Shown: positions 49,874 through 60,148, numbered from the stretch's first letter. The stretch: 64,000 nt of DNA from an uncultured Sutterella sp. (GCA_900545275.1 UQYG01000001.1:62001-126000); one strand, 5' to 3'. Notes: generated from the letters alone by a model not told the origin. Numbers and translations are program-made.

Positions 49874-51307
49874 TCACGCCTCGGTGCCGCCCACGGTGAG
49901 GGAATCGATGCGAAGGGTCGGCAGGCCCGTGCCGACGGGACAGTTTTGTCCGTCCTTGCCGCACTGTCCGATGCCGTCGTCAAGCCTCGAATCGTTGCCG
50001 ACGAGACGAATGCCGAGAAGCGCCCGGTCTCCCCGGCCGATGAGGGTGGCCCCTCGCACGGGTTCTGCAAGACGTCCCTTTCGGATGCGTCGCGCGCCGC
50101 TCATCGTAAAGACGAAGTCGCCGCTCGTGATGTCGACCTGTCCGCCCGAGAAGTGTTCGGCGTAGAGACCGTCTTCGACCGAGGCGACGATTTCTTCGGG
50201 CGTGAGTTCCCCCGAAAGCATGAAGGTGTTCGTCATGCGCGGAAGCGGCAGCGTCGCGAAGCTCTCGCGTCGGCCGTTGCCGGTGAGCGGCAGTCCGAGC
50301 GCACGGGCGTTGAAGCGGTCGGTGAGAAGGCCCGTGAGGATGCCGTCTTCGATGAGAACCGTGCGTTGCGTGGGCGTTCCTTCATCGTCGACCGAGAGCG
50401 AGCCGCGTCGTCCCGGAAGACTTCCGTCGTCGACGATCGTGACCCCGCGAGGGGCGACGCGCGTACCGATCCGGCCCGTAAAGACGGAGGTTTCCTTGCG
50501 GTGGGCGTCGGCTTCAAGACCGTGTCCCACGGCTTCGTGCAGGAGAATGCCGGGCCAGCCCGGGCCGAGCACGACGGGCATCACGCCCGAGGGCGCGGGA
50601 CGGGCCTCGGTCTGCAGGACCGCTTCGCGAACGGCTTTTTCGCACCAGGTTTCGATGCGATCCCGCGTGAAGTGTTCGATTCCGCAGCGACCACCCCCGC
50701 CGCTCGTTCCCTGTTCGGTGCGCCCGTTTTGTTCGGCGAGGACATTGACCGAAAGATAGATCTGCGGCCGAATGTCCGCCGTGAGTCTTCCTTCGAGATC
50801 GGCGACGAGCACCGTCTCGATTTCGGCCTGAAGCGTCGCCGTGACGTTTCGCACCGAAGGAGAGAGGCTCCTCGCATAGCGGTCGATGTGGCGAAGAAGT
50901 TCGATCTCCCGGGACGGATCGACCGCTTCGACGTCGGGCGAGTAAAGCGGTCGGACGGCTTGGGGACGAAAGTGCGCGGGCATCGTCACCGAACGAGGGC
51001 CGCAGAGAGATCGCAGGTCGTCCGCCGAAGCGAGGAGATTGCGGGAGACAAGGTCGTCTCCGTAGGAGAGGGCCTGGCGCTCTCCCGCGATCGTGCGCAG
51101 ACCGTAGCCGCGGTCGATCGAGAAGTGTCCGGTCTTTACGATTCCCTCTTCGAGAAGCCAGTCGTGCGACTCGATGTGCTGAAAGTAGAGGTCCGCCCAG
51201 TCGACGCCGCGGCTTCCCGCACGCGCGAGGGCGGCGAACAGGGCGGCTTCGTCGAGGTCCGACCCCGTCCACAGGGTGCCGCACGCTTTTTCAAGGATCG
51301 TAGACAT
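49874..51307 (-). CDS. tldD: Metalloprotease TldD
   Basis: 477 residues. Zinc motif LLHEAVGHGLEADAHRKETS near 258-275 (HExxxH), GSLSVDDEGTPTQRTVLIED and NTFMLSGE, C-terminal CGKDGQNCPVGTGLPTLRID. TldD pairs with TldE (PmbA) to degrade unfolded peptides and mature some peptide antibiotics. tldE is not in the window. It follows yhdP with a 45-bp gap and is probably cotranscribed, as in many Betaproteobacteria. Confidence 0.95.
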   Translation of the reverse strand: MSTILEKACGTLWTGSDLDEAALFAALARAGSRGVDWADLYFQHIESHDWLLEEGIVKTGHFSIDRGYGLRTIAGERQALSYGDDLVSRNLLASADDLRSLCGPRSVTMPAHFRPQAVRPLYSPDVEAVDPSREIELLRHIDRYARSLSPSVRNVTATLQAEIETVLVADLEGRLTADIRPQIYLSVNVLAEQNGRTEQGTSGGGGRCGIEHFTRDRIETWCEKAVREAVLQTEARPAPSGVMPVVLGPGWPGILLHEAVGHGLEADAHRKETSVFTGRIGTRVAPRGVTIVDDGSLPGRRGSLSVDDEGTPTQRTVLIEDGILTGLLTDRFNARALGLPLTGNGRRESFATLPLPRMTNTFMLSGELTPEEIVASVEDGLYAEHFSGGQVDITSGDFVFTMSGARRIRKGRLAEPVRGATLIGRGDRALLGIRLVGNDSRLDDGIGQCGKDGQNCPVGTGLPTLRIDSLTVGGTEA

Positions 51308-51352
51308 GAGCGAAAAAGAAAGGGGAAAGGGCGAACTCTAGCAAAAAGCGAC

Positions 51353-54300
51353 TCATTTTGCCGTGCGGGGCTTCGCCGTTTTCTCGACGACGGGGTCCTG
51401 GAAGCTGCCGTGCACGCGATAGCTGGAACTCATCAGATTGGAAATTTCATCCTTGAGGAACCATTGTGCGACGAAGGTTCCGACCCCGACGGCGGGGTTG
51501 AGAAGCGTGAGCGCGAGCGCGGGCGCTTCGGCGTTGAATTTCGGAAGCACGAGCGCTTCCATGTCGAGCTTTTCGCCCACGAGGTCGACATCGCCGGAAA
51601 GAAGGATTGTGGCGGGGGAACCCACGATCGCGACCTTTTCGGTCGAGAGAATGCCGCGGCGGAGTTTTCCGCCCGCCGCGACGGAGTCAAAGGTGAAGCC
51701 CTTGCCGATTACGTCGCGGAAGTCGAGGGTGAGGCGCCGCATGAGGTGCTGCATGGAAAGAAGCCCGAGAAGCCGACCGCTGCCGGGTTCCACCTGCAGA
51801 ATCTGACCGGAGCCCAGCATCGCCGTCACTTCGCCCGAGAGCGTGTTGAGCTGCGGCATGTGGGGCTGACCCCGGAAAGTGAGGTCGAGCTTCACGTTTC
51901 CGGGCGCGTTGCGGATGACGTCGCGGATGCGCAGATCGTGCAGAATGCGGCCAAGGTCGGAGAAGTTCGCCTCGAGCGTGAGGTGCGAGGTTCCGACTTC
52001 GTCCGCGGCCGATTCCGGGCGCCAGACGCCCTGACCGAGAAGACTGCCGCCGCGCGCCGTCACGGCGATGCGGTCGATGATGGCGAGCCCTTCGCCCGAA
52101 GGCGCGATTTCATTGCGGGTTACGAATTCGACCTTTCCGATGCGTCGTTCGCCTACGCGAAGGTCGCCGATCGTGAGGTTGATGCTCGGAAGGGTCCCGG
52201 GAGCGGGGCTGGTGTCGAGAGCCGTGTCGATTTCGTCTCCGGCCGCTTCCGGCAGGTGTGCGCGGTCGATTTTGAAGGTCCACTTGTCGGGCGAGGCGCC
52301 CGCGTCGAGAAATTCCGCCTGACCGTTCACTTCGTCGCTCGCGAGACGCAGGTGCCAATCGTTTTGTCCGAAGTGACGAAGCGTCGCGTCTATGTTGTGG
52401 ATGGTCATGCGGTGGGCGAGGAGTTCCGCCACCTTCACGCGCAGGGTCCCCCAGGGAATCCGGTAGCCGTCGGCATGCGCCTTGCTGTTGCGGTCGATTT
52501 CCCGCCAATAGGGCTCCCACTCGTCCCAGGAGAAGCGCGGCACGTTGACGGAGAGGTCGAGCCGGTCACCCGCCTTGCCCATGGGCGTGCCGACGCCGAC
52601 GAACCCCGACGTGAGGGTGTAGCCCTCCTCGCGGTCGTCAAAGTAGAGCGCCGCCTCGAGGTGGCCTGCCGAACTCAAAACGAGGCCCTGTCCCGACGGG
52701 CGGGGCGACCACGAGAAGCTCGTCGGCCAGACCTCCGTGGCGCTCTTTGCGAAGGGAGCGGGCAGAGAGGAGGACAGTCCCGCTAGGTTTGATCGTCCGG
52801 AGAGGCGAAGCGGCGTTTTTCCCTGAAGGTCCACCCGGGCGTAGACGCGCACGGGAGCGGTCCCCGAAAGGGCGGAGAAGACGGGCGAGAATTCGGGGGC
52901 GGAGGCGAGCCGTGCGAGGTCCGCCGGCCCCGCCCGTCCGTCGACGTCGATGACGACGTCGTTCTTTTCCGTGCGCACGGCCACTCGCGCCGGGCCCGCC
53001 GCGGTCCGTCCCTCGACGGGCGAGGGCGTGTCGACGCCTTTTTCCGTGATGACGAGCGTTCCGACCGCGTCTTCGAGCGTCGGCAGTCCGTGACCGTAGT
53101 CGAAGTTTGTCTTCTGCAGATTGGTCGTCACCTTCACGCGGGTGCGCTCGGGGTGCGCGAGCGGAACGGAGAGGCCGAGCCGCACGTCGACCGGTCCCGA
53201 ACCGTTCGATTCCGCGAAGGCGCCGCCGAGAAGGCGCGAGAGCATGGGGGCTTCATTGAGGTAGCGAAGGGCGTCCTTGGCGTCGCCGCGGATGCGCCCG
53301 TCGACGAGCAGCGTGACGGGCGTGGCGGAAAAGGCGGGAATTTCCACCCGCACGTCCGACGCGTGCAGATTCCGCGATTCGGCCTTGCGGCCCGTGATCA
53401 GCATGCGCTCGCCCTCGAAGAGGAGAGCCGCCTCGACGTTCGTGAGGACCGGCCACTCGGATCCGGCCTTCTTGCCCTGCGTCGGTAAAAAGTCTAGCGT
53501 GCCGCCCGTGACGTGGCCGCGGATGCGGAAGAGTCCGTTTTTGCCGTCCGACCACGGGTAGTCCGCGAGACGTCCTTCGAGGTGCCAGTCGCCCGAGGTG
53601 GCGCGGCCCTTGAGAATGCCGTGCTCGAGCCAGTCGAGCGTGCCTTCGCCCACGACGCGCGGCAGGTAGTGCCGTACGGCCGGCCCGTTGGCCCGGAGGA
53701 TTTTGCCGGCGAGCTTCACGGTTCCCGCAACGTTGTCGTCGAGCGTCCAGGTGCCCGTGCCCGTCACGGCCGCCTCGCCGTTTTCGGCGCGAAGATCCCG
53801 CAGGTCGACCGACCAGTGCTCGTTCTTGGTGACGCGAGCTTCAAGCGAGAGTCGATCAAAGCGCATCGTCTCGCGTCTGAAAATCTTGGGAAAGCGCAGC
53901 GATGCGTTGCGACTCGCGAGCGTTACGCGTACGGAACGGTCCGCCTGCTCTGTCGAGAGCGTGCCCGAGAGATTGTGAAAACTCGGACGAGCCGCGTCGT
54001 TTTTGATGCCGAGCCCTTCAAAGTCGAACGACACCGCCCAGTTCGCGATGGAGGCGAGATCGCCCCGACCCGAGGCGACAAGATTGCGGATGCGGCCCGA
54101 AAGACCGTATTCCCTGAGTTGCGCGCGCACGTCGTCGGGAATCGGAAGCGAGGTGCCGATCGAGGAGAGAAGTCCGATGTCGAGCAAGGAGGCGCCGACA
54201 TCGATTTCGACGGTCTTGCCCGCGGCGTCCGTCTTGCGGCGAAACGTCAACTGCCGCGGACGCCACTGCCAACTCTCGGTCGACTGCAGACGCAGGGCTT

Positions 54301-55342
54301 CGAGCGAGAGCGTCTGCGTGCGCGTGTCCGGGTCGAAGGCATAGTTGAGACGCGTATCCGCCCGCCGCAGATTGAGGGGCGTCAGATCGTCTCCGAGGCG
54401 CAGACGAACGTTTCGGGTCGAGAGGTCCGCAAGGAGCGTGCGGACTTCGCCCTGATCAAGGTCGCTCCAAACGCGCACGCGTCCTTCGCCCGAAGAGAGG
54501 TAGTTGCGCAGACCCAGGCGACGGGCGATCTGTCCCACGTTCGTGCGCTCGAGGTTCGCGTAGGCGCGTGCCGTCCAGGTTTGCGGACGGGCCGTGTCGG
54601 CGAATAGGCTCTTGTCGACTTGAAAACGAAGGGAAAAATCGTCCGAGCGTTCGCCGCTCACAATGGTGCCGTCGAGACCGCTTCGCCAGGCGAGCAGTTC
54701 GTTCTCAAACCGAAAATCGAGGTTTTCGATCCGAACGGCGGCGACGTCGGGACGACGGAGATCCTGATAGGTGACGGTGCCGTTGACGAGCGAGAGCTGC
54801 CGCTGTGCGAAAAGTTGCGCAAGCGCCGGAATTTCTTCGGGTAGTCCCGTCTTCTCTTCGTCGTCCGAGAGTTCGGGAAGCGGGAGCACGAAGCCCGCAA
54901 GGTCGACGGACTTTTCATCGAGACGCCGCACCGCGAGCGTCGGCTGATAGACGATCAGTTCGCGAAAGCGCGGCGCCCGGTACCAGAGGGAGGACCAGGC
55001 AAATTCCGCACGGATGTGCGGGATGAAAAGAGAGTCGGGGCCGTTCGGACGGGAAAAGCGCAACGAATCGATTTCGATGCGTGGCCAGAGGAAATGAAAG
55101 TCGAGTTCAAACCTTTCGGCTTCGATTTTTGCGCCCGTCGCTTCGGAAATGGCCGTCGTGATGCGTCCGCGCAGTTCGTCGGCGTGGGTCGAGACGTACC
55201 AGCGCATGCCCAGGAGAAGAAATCCCAGGGCGAAGTACACGACCACGAGCGACCACCAGAGCCAGCGCGTGCGCTCGAAGAAGGATCGGTAGCCCGCGCG
55301 GTGACCGCGGTAGACGACATAACGGCGTTTGAAGTAGGACAT
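51353..55342 (-). CDS. yhdP: YhdP-family inner-membrane/periplasmic lipid-transport protein
   Basis: 1329 residues. One N-terminal membrane anchor (WLWWSLVVVYFALGFLLLGM, about 28-47) and then a very long periplasmic AsmA-like/DUF3971 region of beta strands, with HADELRGRITTAISEATGAK at its start. The C-terminus has LGLLSMQHLMRRLTLDFRDV and KGFTFDSVAAGGKLRRGILS, then DEISNLMSSSYRVHGSF. YhdP is thought to bridge the envelope and carry phospholipid to the outer membrane with TamB and YdbH. The size is typical (about 1270-1400). It is divergent from glnE. Confidence 0.93.
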   Translation of the reverse strand: MSYFKRRYVVYRGHRAGYRSFFERTRWLWWSLVVVYFALGFLLLGMRWYVSTHADELRGRITTAISEATGAKIEAERFELDFHFLWPRIEIDSLRFSRPNGPDSLFIPHIRAEFAWSSLWYRAPRFRELIVYQPTLAVRRLDEKSVDLAGFVLPLPELSDDEEKTGLPEEIPALAQLFAQRQLSLVNGTVTYQDLRRPDVAAVRIENLDFRFENELLAWRSGLDGTIVSGERSDDFSLRFQVDKSLFADTARPQTWTARAYANLERTNVGQIARRLGLRNYLSSGEGRVRVWSDLDQGEVRTLLADLSTRNVRLRLGDDLTPLNLRRADTRLNYAFDPDTRTQTLSLEALRLQSTESWQWRPRQLTFRRKTDAAGKTVEIDVGASLLDIGLLSSIGTSLPIPDDVRAQLREYGLSGRIRNLVASGRGDLASIANWAVSFDFEGLGIKNDAARPSFHNLSGTLSTEQADRSVRVTLASRNASLRFPKIFRRETMRFDRLSLEARVTKNEHWSVDLRDLRAENGEAAVTGTGTWTLDDNVAGTVKLAGKILRANGPAVRHYLPRVVGEGTLDWLEHGILKGRATSGDWHLEGRLADYPWSDGKNGLFRIRGHVTGGTLDFLPTQGKKAGSEWPVLTNVEAALLFEGERMLITGRKAESRNLHASDVRVEIPAFSATPVTLLVDGRIRGDAKDALRYLNEAPMLSRLLGGAFAESNGSGPVDVRLGLSVPLAHPERTRVKVTTNLQKTNFDYGHGLPTLEDAVGTLVITEKGVDTPSPVEGRTAAGPARVAVRTEKNDVVIDVDGRAGPADLARLASAPEFSPVFSALSGTAPVRVYARVDLQGKTPLRLSGRSNLAGLSSSLPAPFAKSATEVWPTSFSWSPRPSGQGLVLSSAGHLEAALYFDDREEGYTLTSGFVGVGTPMGKAGDRLDLSVNVPRFSWDEWEPYWREIDRNSKAHADGYRIPWGTLRVKVAELLAHRMTIHNIDATLRHFGQNDWHLRLASDEVNGQAEFLDAGASPDKWTFKIDRAHLPEAAGDEIDTALDTSPAPGTLPSINLTIGDLRVGERRIGKVEFVTRNEIAPSGEGLAIIDRIAVTARGGSLLGQGVWRPESAADEVGTSHLTLEANFSDLGRILHDLRIRDVIRNAPGNVKLDLTFRGQPHMPQLNTLSGEVTAMLGSGQILQVEPGSGRLLGLLSMQHLMRRLTLDFRDVIGKGFTFDSVAAGGKLRRGILSTEKVAIVGSPATILLSGDVDLVGEKLDMEALVLPKFNAEAPALALTLLNPAVGVGTFVAQWFLKDEISNLMSSSYRVHGSFQDPVVEKTAKPRTAK

Positions 55343-55377
55343 GCACCGACGAGATTGGGATGGAAAGGAGCAAAGGT

Positions 55378-55383
55378 ATTGTA
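55378..55383 (-). promoter_or_regulatory. Putative -10 box of yhdP-tldD
   Basis: Minus-strand TACAAT 35 bp before the yhdP ATG. Confidence 0.5.
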
Positions 55384-55476
55384 GTCCTCCGCCGCGGGCC
55401 CTCCGAAAGGATTGCGGTGAACGGGAGGCGAATGAAGCGTAAAAAATCGTGAGGCGGCTCTGCGGTGTTTCGCCGA

Positions 55477-55505
55477 TTGGTGTCGGCGGGCTCGTGCCGT
55501 AGAAT
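55477..55505 (+). promoter_or_regulatory. Promoter of glnE
   Basis: TTGGTG (55477-55482), 17-bp spacer, TAGAAT (55500-55505), 32 bp before the ATG. Confidence 0.6.
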
Positions 55506-55537
55506 GAAAAAACTTTGTCTCACTCTCGGATTCCGCC

Positions 55538-58360
55538 ATGCCCCGTCTCGATCTTGCCGGCGTACTCGAACACTCCAACTTTGTGCGGCGCGCTCTGCGC
55601 GCGATGTATCCCCTCGAAGAGGACGACGCGCGCCTCGCGCATCTCGCGGCGCTCGTCGAGGAAGGCCGGAGCCGGGCTGATTTCGAGCGCGCCGTCGAGG
55701 GAGAGGACGATACGGAACGGCTCGCCGACACGCTCAGACGGGTGCGCCGCGAGCTCATTCTCTATCTCGTCGCGGCCGATTCGACGGGCGCGATCGACTA
55801 TTTCGGCGTGGTCGAGCGCATGACGGACTTTGCGGAGGTCGCCGTGAGAACGACGGTGCGCGCGCACGCGAGGGATTTGGCGCGCCGTCACGGCGTTCCC
55901 TTCGGCGCCGTTTCCGGAAGGCCGCAGGATCTCATCGTGGTCGGCATGGGAAAGTTGGGCGGGCGCGAACTCAACGTCTCCTCCGACATCGATCTTATTT
56001 TTCTCTACGACGAAGACGGGGAAACCCGGCCGACGCCGGAATTTCCCGACGCGCGGCGCACGCTCACGGTTACGGAATTTTACGAAAGGCTCGCGCGCAG
56101 GGTTCTGCCCGCCCTGAACGACATTCGAGGGGCGGGCTTCGTCTTTCGCGTCGACATGCGGCTTCGTCCCAACGGCGACTCGGGTCCGATCGTGGGGTCA
56201 AGCGACATGCTCGAAGAGTACCTCTATACCCAGGGACGCGATTGGGAGCGCTTCGCCTGGCTCAAGGGCCGCGTGGTGAGCGCCCCCGTCTTTTCGAGCC
56301 CCGAGGAGTTCGAGCGCGCCACGCACACGGTCGAGAGCCTCGTACGGCCCTTCGTTTTCCGCAAATACCTCGATTTCGGCGCGATCAGTTCGCTCACGAA
56401 GCTCCACGAGACGCTTCGGGCCGAAACGGCGCGACGCGAAGCGCAGCGAAGCTTCACGGGCGCGAACGTCAAGCTCGGTCGAGGCGGCATTCGCGAAATC
56501 GAATTCATCACGCAGACGCTGCAGGTGATCCGCGGGGGGCGAGACGTGCGGCTTCGCGGCAAGGAAACGCTCCCGATGTTGACGCGCCTCGGCGAAGAAG
56601 GGGTGCTCGCGCCCGACGTCGCCGAGAGGCTCAAGGAAGACTACGTGTGGCTCCGAAACGTCGAGCACGCCCTGCAGTACGTGGACGATCAGCAGACGCA
56701 GCTCCTGCCGCGCGAGGGGAAAAATCTCGTGCATGCGGCGGCGCTTCTCGGCGTCACGCCCGAAGCGCTTTGGGCCCACTATGAAATCGTGCGCGAGCGC
56801 GTGGGCCGGGCCTTCGAGAACGTCTTCCAGGTGAAGGAGGCTCCCGAGCGCGCGAAAGACGACTGGCCCGTGGGCTGGCAGACCGGCACCTCGAGCGCGA
56901 GGGCCGCGCTCGAAGAGATGTTCGTGCGAAAGGGTTATGCGGCAGAGGACGCTCAGGAACTCGCACAGCGGACCGCCAACCTTGCGATGGGGCGCTTTTC
57001 CGCCTTCAAGTCCGAAGGGGCGCTCCAGAAGATGCAGCAACTCCTGCAGATGGTGGTGGAGAACGTTCCGCACTGGGTCAAAAGCGACGGTGTTCGCGCC
57101 GTGGCGCCGTCGGAACTTCTCTCGCGCTACCTGCGGCTCCTCGAAGCCGTGGCGGGCAGAACCACCTACGTGACGCTTCTGTGCCAGTACCCGAAGGCGG
57201 CCGAGCGCGTGGGACGCGTGCTTGCGGCGAGCCGTTGGAGCACGGACTTCGTCGCCTCGCACCCGATCATTCTCGACGAACTCGTCGACGGACGGATTCG
57301 GGAGATGGACGACTTTACGCCGGTTGACTGGAGCGAGTGGCGCGAGCGCTTCCGCGAGGCGCTCGCCGAGTGCGGAGACGATCAGGAGCGGCAGATGAAC
57401 CTTCTGCGCGACGCTTATCACTCGGCCGTCTTCCGTCTTCTCATCGCCGACATCGACGGGCGCTTCACGGTGGAGCGTCTTGCGGACCAGCTCTCGGCGC
57501 TGGCCGACGCCGTGGTGGAGGAAACGCTCGAGATCGTCTGGCGCGCGATGGCGCAGAAGCACTGCGAGCGCCCCAAGTTCGCGGTGCTCGGTTACGGAAA
57601 GTTGGGCGGGAAGGAATTGGGCTACGAGAGCGACCTCGACCTCGTCTTCCTTTACGACGATCCGTCCGACGAGGCCGACCGCACTTACAGCCGTCTCGTG
57701 CGCCGCATGATCAGCTGGCTCACCGTGCCGACCTCTTCGGGAAAGCTCTTTGACATCGATCTGCGTCTTCGTCCCAACGGCGAGAACGGGCTCGTCGTGA
57801 GCACCATGGCGCATTTTGAAAACTACCAGAAGCGTTCCGACGGCGTGGGCGCCTGGATCTGGGAACATCAGGCGTTGACGCGCGCCCGCTTCGTCGCGGG
57901 CGATCCCGCGATCGGGCGGCGCTTTGAAGCTCTGCGCGAAGAGGTTCTCCGCATGCCGCGGGATCTTTCGGCTCTCAAGGAGGCGGTCCTTGCGATGCGC
58001 GAGCGCATGCACGAGGGTCACCGCAATCCGACGAAGCTCTTTGACGTCAAGCACGACGCGGGCGGAATGGTCGACGTCGAATTCATCGTGCAGACGCTCG
58101 TGCTCGGCTTTTCACACGATCATCCGCAGCTCGTGAACAATTTCGGCAACATTTTGTTGCTGGAAATGGCGGCCGACGCCGGACTCATTTCGGCCGAACT
58201 GACGGGGAAGGTGGTGAAGGCTTATCGCCGATACCGCGCTCTGCAGCATGAGATTCGACTCAACGCGGGCGAAGCGCGGGCGGTTCGGGTCGATCCCGCA
58301 CTCGTCGCCGAGGAGGCCGAAGCCGTGCGCGAACTCTGGCGGGTGTTTTTCGGGTGCTGA
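55538..58360 (+). CDS. glnE: Glutamine synthetase adenylyltransferase/adenylyl-removase GlnE
   Basis: 940 residues. Two nucleotidyltransferase domains: GMGKLGGRELNVSSDIDLIF near residue 133 (adenylyl removase) and LGYGKLGGKELGYESDLDLV near 684 (adenylyl transferase), both with the GxGxxGGRE/KE and DxD metal sites, each followed by a helical regulatory part (GRGGIREIEFITQTLQVIRG; HDAGGMVDVEFIVQTLVLGF). It switches glutamine synthetase off and on in response to PII. Two copies of this architecture are the normal layout. Confidence 0.97.
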   Translation: MPRLDLAGVLEHSNFVRRALRAMYPLEEDDARLAHLAALVEEGRSRADFERAVEGEDDTERLADTLRRVRRELILYLVAADSTGAIDYFGVVERMTDFAEVAVRTTVRAHARDLARRHGVPFGAVSGRPQDLIVVGMGKLGGRELNVSSDIDLIFLYDEDGETRPTPEFPDARRTLTVTEFYERLARRVLPALNDIRGAGFVFRVDMRLRPNGDSGPIVGSSDMLEEYLYTQGRDWERFAWLKGRVVSAPVFSSPEEFERATHTVESLVRPFVFRKYLDFGAISSLTKLHETLRAETARREAQRSFTGANVKLGRGGIREIEFITQTLQVIRGGRDVRLRGKETLPMLTRLGEEGVLAPDVAERLKEDYVWLRNVEHALQYVDDQQTQLLPREGKNLVHAAALLGVTPEALWAHYEIVRERVGRAFENVFQVKEAPERAKDDWPVGWQTGTSSARAALEEMFVRKGYAAEDAQELAQRTANLAMGRFSAFKSEGALQKMQQLLQMVVENVPHWVKSDGVRAVAPSELLSRYLRLLEAVAGRTTYVTLLCQYPKAAERVGRVLAASRWSTDFVASHPIILDELVDGRIREMDDFTPVDWSEWRERFREALAECGDDQERQMNLLRDAYHSAVFRLLIADIDGRFTVERLADQLSALADAVVEETLEIVWRAMAQKHCERPKFAVLGYGKLGGKELGYESDLDLVFLYDDPSDEADRTYSRLVRRMISWLTVPTSSGKLFDIDLRLRPNGENGLVVSTMAHFENYQKRSDGVGAWIWEHQALTRARFVAGDPAIGRRFEALREEVLRMPRDLSALKEAVLAMRERMHEGHRNPTKLFDVKHDAGGMVDVEFIVQTLVLGFSHDHPQLVNNFGNILLLEMAADAGLISAELTGKVVKAYRRYRALQHEIRLNAGEARAVRVDPALVAEEAEAVRELWRVFFGC

Positions 58361-58362
58361 GA

Positions 58363-58368
58363 TAGAAT
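58363..58368 (+). promoter_or_regulatory. Putative -10 box of the YheT-like hydrolase gene
   Basis: TAGAAT 31 bp before the ATG, just after the glnE stop. Confidence 0.4.
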
Positions 58369-58399
58369 CAAAGAAAAACGTTTCTTCGAGAGAGTCTTC

Positions 58400-59374
58400 A
58401 TGCCCGTCGTTTCGTCCGACTACCGGGCGCCTTCCTGGTGTCCGGGCTCACATCTGCAGACCTGTCTGCCCGCCAAACTTTCCAAGCGCCCCGAAGTGGA
58501 GTACCGCGTCGAACACGTGGAGCTCCCCGACGGGGACTTCATGATCTGGCACTGGGCCAAACCCGAACCGTCGGATCCCAAGGCTCCCGTGCTCGTGCAC
58601 TTTCACGGCCTCGAGGGAAGTTCGAGGAGTCACTACGCGCTCGCGCTCATGCACGAGGTGCTCCGGCGCGGTTGGCGCGGCGTGGTCGCGCACTTCCGCA
58701 CCTGCGGGGGCGAACTCAACCGCTTGCCGCGCGCCTATTTCGCGGGCGACACGTCGGACAATTCCTGGGTGCTCAAAACCGTGCACGCCCGCTTTCCCGA
58801 AGCGCCGCTTTATGCGGTGGGGGTGAGTCTCGGCGCGAATCAGCTCGCCAAGACCATGGGCGACATGGGAGAGGACCTCTCCTTCATCACCGCGGCGGCG
58901 GCCGTGGGCGGACCCGTCGACCTCGTGGCGGGGAGCGAGCGCATCGACAAGGGCGTCAACACCCTCTACGCCGACATGTTTCTCTCGACGCTCAAGCCCA
59001 AGCTCGAGAAAAAGTGCGAACGCTGGCCGGGGCTCGTCGATGCGCAGAAACTCGCCGCCTGCAAGACCTTCTTTGACTTTGACGACCTCTACACGGCGCC
59101 CGTGCACGGTTTTCGCTCGGCGATGGATTACTACTCGAAGTGCTCGGCCAAGCCTTCGCTTCCCGGCGTGCGTCAGCCGCTTCTCCTCCTCAACGCGAAG
59201 AACGATCCCTTCTTTCCGGGGTGGGCTCTGCCGCGCGAAGACGAGGTGAGCCGCTTCGTCACCTGCGACTATCCCGAGGAGGGAGGACACATCGGATTTC
59301 CGACGGGACGCTTCCCGGGCGAACTTTCCTATCTTCCTCACCGTATAATGCGGTTTTTCGACACCGGCGGCTAA
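58400..59374 (+). CDS. YheT-like alpha/beta hydrolase
   Basis: 324 residues. Oxyanion-side motif HFHGLEGSSRSHYALALMHE, FRTCGGELN, nucleophile Ser144 in AVGVSLGANQLAKTMGD, acid in NAKNDPFFPG, and catalytic His in GGHIGFPTG. The N-terminus (YRAPSWCPGSHLQTCLPAK) is the family's signature NPHLQTI-like stretch. Members are esterases/lipases of uncertain substrate. A TATAAT inside its 3' end may drive the next gene. Confidence 0.9.
   Translation: MPVVSSDYRAPSWCPGSHLQTCLPAKLSKRPEVEYRVEHVELPDGDFMIWHWAKPEPSDPKAPVLVHFHGLEGSSRSHYALALMHEVLRRGWRGVVAHFRTCGGELNRLPRAYFAGDTSDNSWVLKTVHARFPEAPLYAVGVSLGANQLAKTMGDMGEDLSFITAAAAVGGPVDLVAGSERIDKGVNTLYADMFLSTLKPKLEKKCERWPGLVDAQKLAACKTFFDFDDLYTAPVHGFRSAMDYYSKCSAKPSLPGVRQPLLLLNAKNDPFFPGWALPREDEVSRFVTCDYPEEGGHIGFPTGRFPGELSYLPHRIMRFFDTGG
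59344..59349 (+). promoter_or_regulatory. Possible -10 box of the VUT-family gene
   Basis: Perfect TATAAT inside the hydrolase 3' end, about 107 bp before the next ATG; no clear -35. Confidence 0.35.
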
Positions 59375-59455
59375 ACCGTCCGCGTCCGGTGTTTGTCTCC
59401 AACCCCGTTACCGCCCCGGCTGACTGCGCCGGCGCGCGGCATGCAGGAGTTCACC

Positions 59456-60013
59456 ATGTCCGGTCCTTACGGAAAGCGCTGCGGCATCGCCGCGCTCGTT
59501 CTTTTCATCCTCACCATTCCCGTCGGCAACTGGGTCGTCCTCAACGTCGGCACGACCTGCTACCCCGACGGTCCCTGCGTCATCCCGGTGTGGCCCGGGC
59601 TCATGTCGCCCTCGGCCGTTTTGCTCGCGGGGCTCGCGCTCGTGCTTCGCGACGCCGTGCAGTCGCTTCTCGGCAACCGTGCGACGATCGCCGCAATTCT
59701 CTGCGGAACGCTCCTCTCGGGCCTCTTGTCGGACCCCGCCGTCGTAATCGGTTCGGCCGCGGCCTTTCTTTTCTCGGAATTGGCCGATTTTCTCGTCTAT
59801 ACGCCGCTTCGCCGGCGCTATCCGAGCTCGGCCATCCTGGTCTCGGGTCTCGTGGGTTCGATTGTCGACAGTTGCATCTTCCTGCAGCTCGCCTTCGGGT
59901 CGCTCGAATTCGTGACCGGACAGGTCGTCGGCAAATTCTGGATGAGCCTCGCCGCCGCGGCGCTTCTCTATCTCTGGCGCCGCAAGCGCACAGAAGGCGG
60001 CGCCTTCGCCTGA
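59456..60013 (+). CDS. VUT-family integral membrane protein (YhhQ-like)
   Basis: 185 residues, start after AGGAG at 59456. Five or six membrane segments: RCGIAALVLFILTIPVGNWV, SPSAVLLAGLALVLRDAVQS, FLFSELADFLVYTPLRRRYP and SGLVGSIVDSCIFLQLAFGS, the last holding the conserved FSExxD...TPL and SxxD features. YhhQ imports queuosine precursors. Short for the family (usually about 220), so transport of queuine or preQ0 is only a suggestion. Confidence 0.75.
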   Translation: MSGPYGKRCGIAALVLFILTIPVGNWVVLNVGTTCYPDGPCVIPVWPGLMSPSAVLLAGLALVLRDAVQSLLGNRATIAAILCGTLLSGLLSDPAVVIGSAAAFLFSELADFLVYTPLRRRYPSSAILVSGLVGSIVDSCIFLQLAFGSLEFVTGQVVGKFWMSLAAAALLYLWRRKRTEGGAFA

Positions 60014-60038
60014 GATTTTCGCGCCGGCGGCTCATCCG

Positions 60039-60071
60039 ACCCGAGCGTCTCCGAAGAGCGCTCGGGTTTTT
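60039..60071 (+). terminator. Terminator after the VUT-family gene
   Basis: Nine-bp stem ACCCGAGCG/CGCTCGGGT with an 11-nt loop and TTTTT. A clean boundary before hemH. Confidence 0.85.
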
Positions 60072-60148
60072 CATGGACGAGACGGCAATGTCGCCTTAAG
60101 TTTCGCCCGTCAGAATGTGGGCACACGATTGATTTGGAGTCCCGTTTC

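Noticed and set aside
49946..52786. 946-codon open frame on the plus strand
   Set aside because: It runs antisense through tldD and yhdP; its length reflects high G+C, and its sequence shows no domain.
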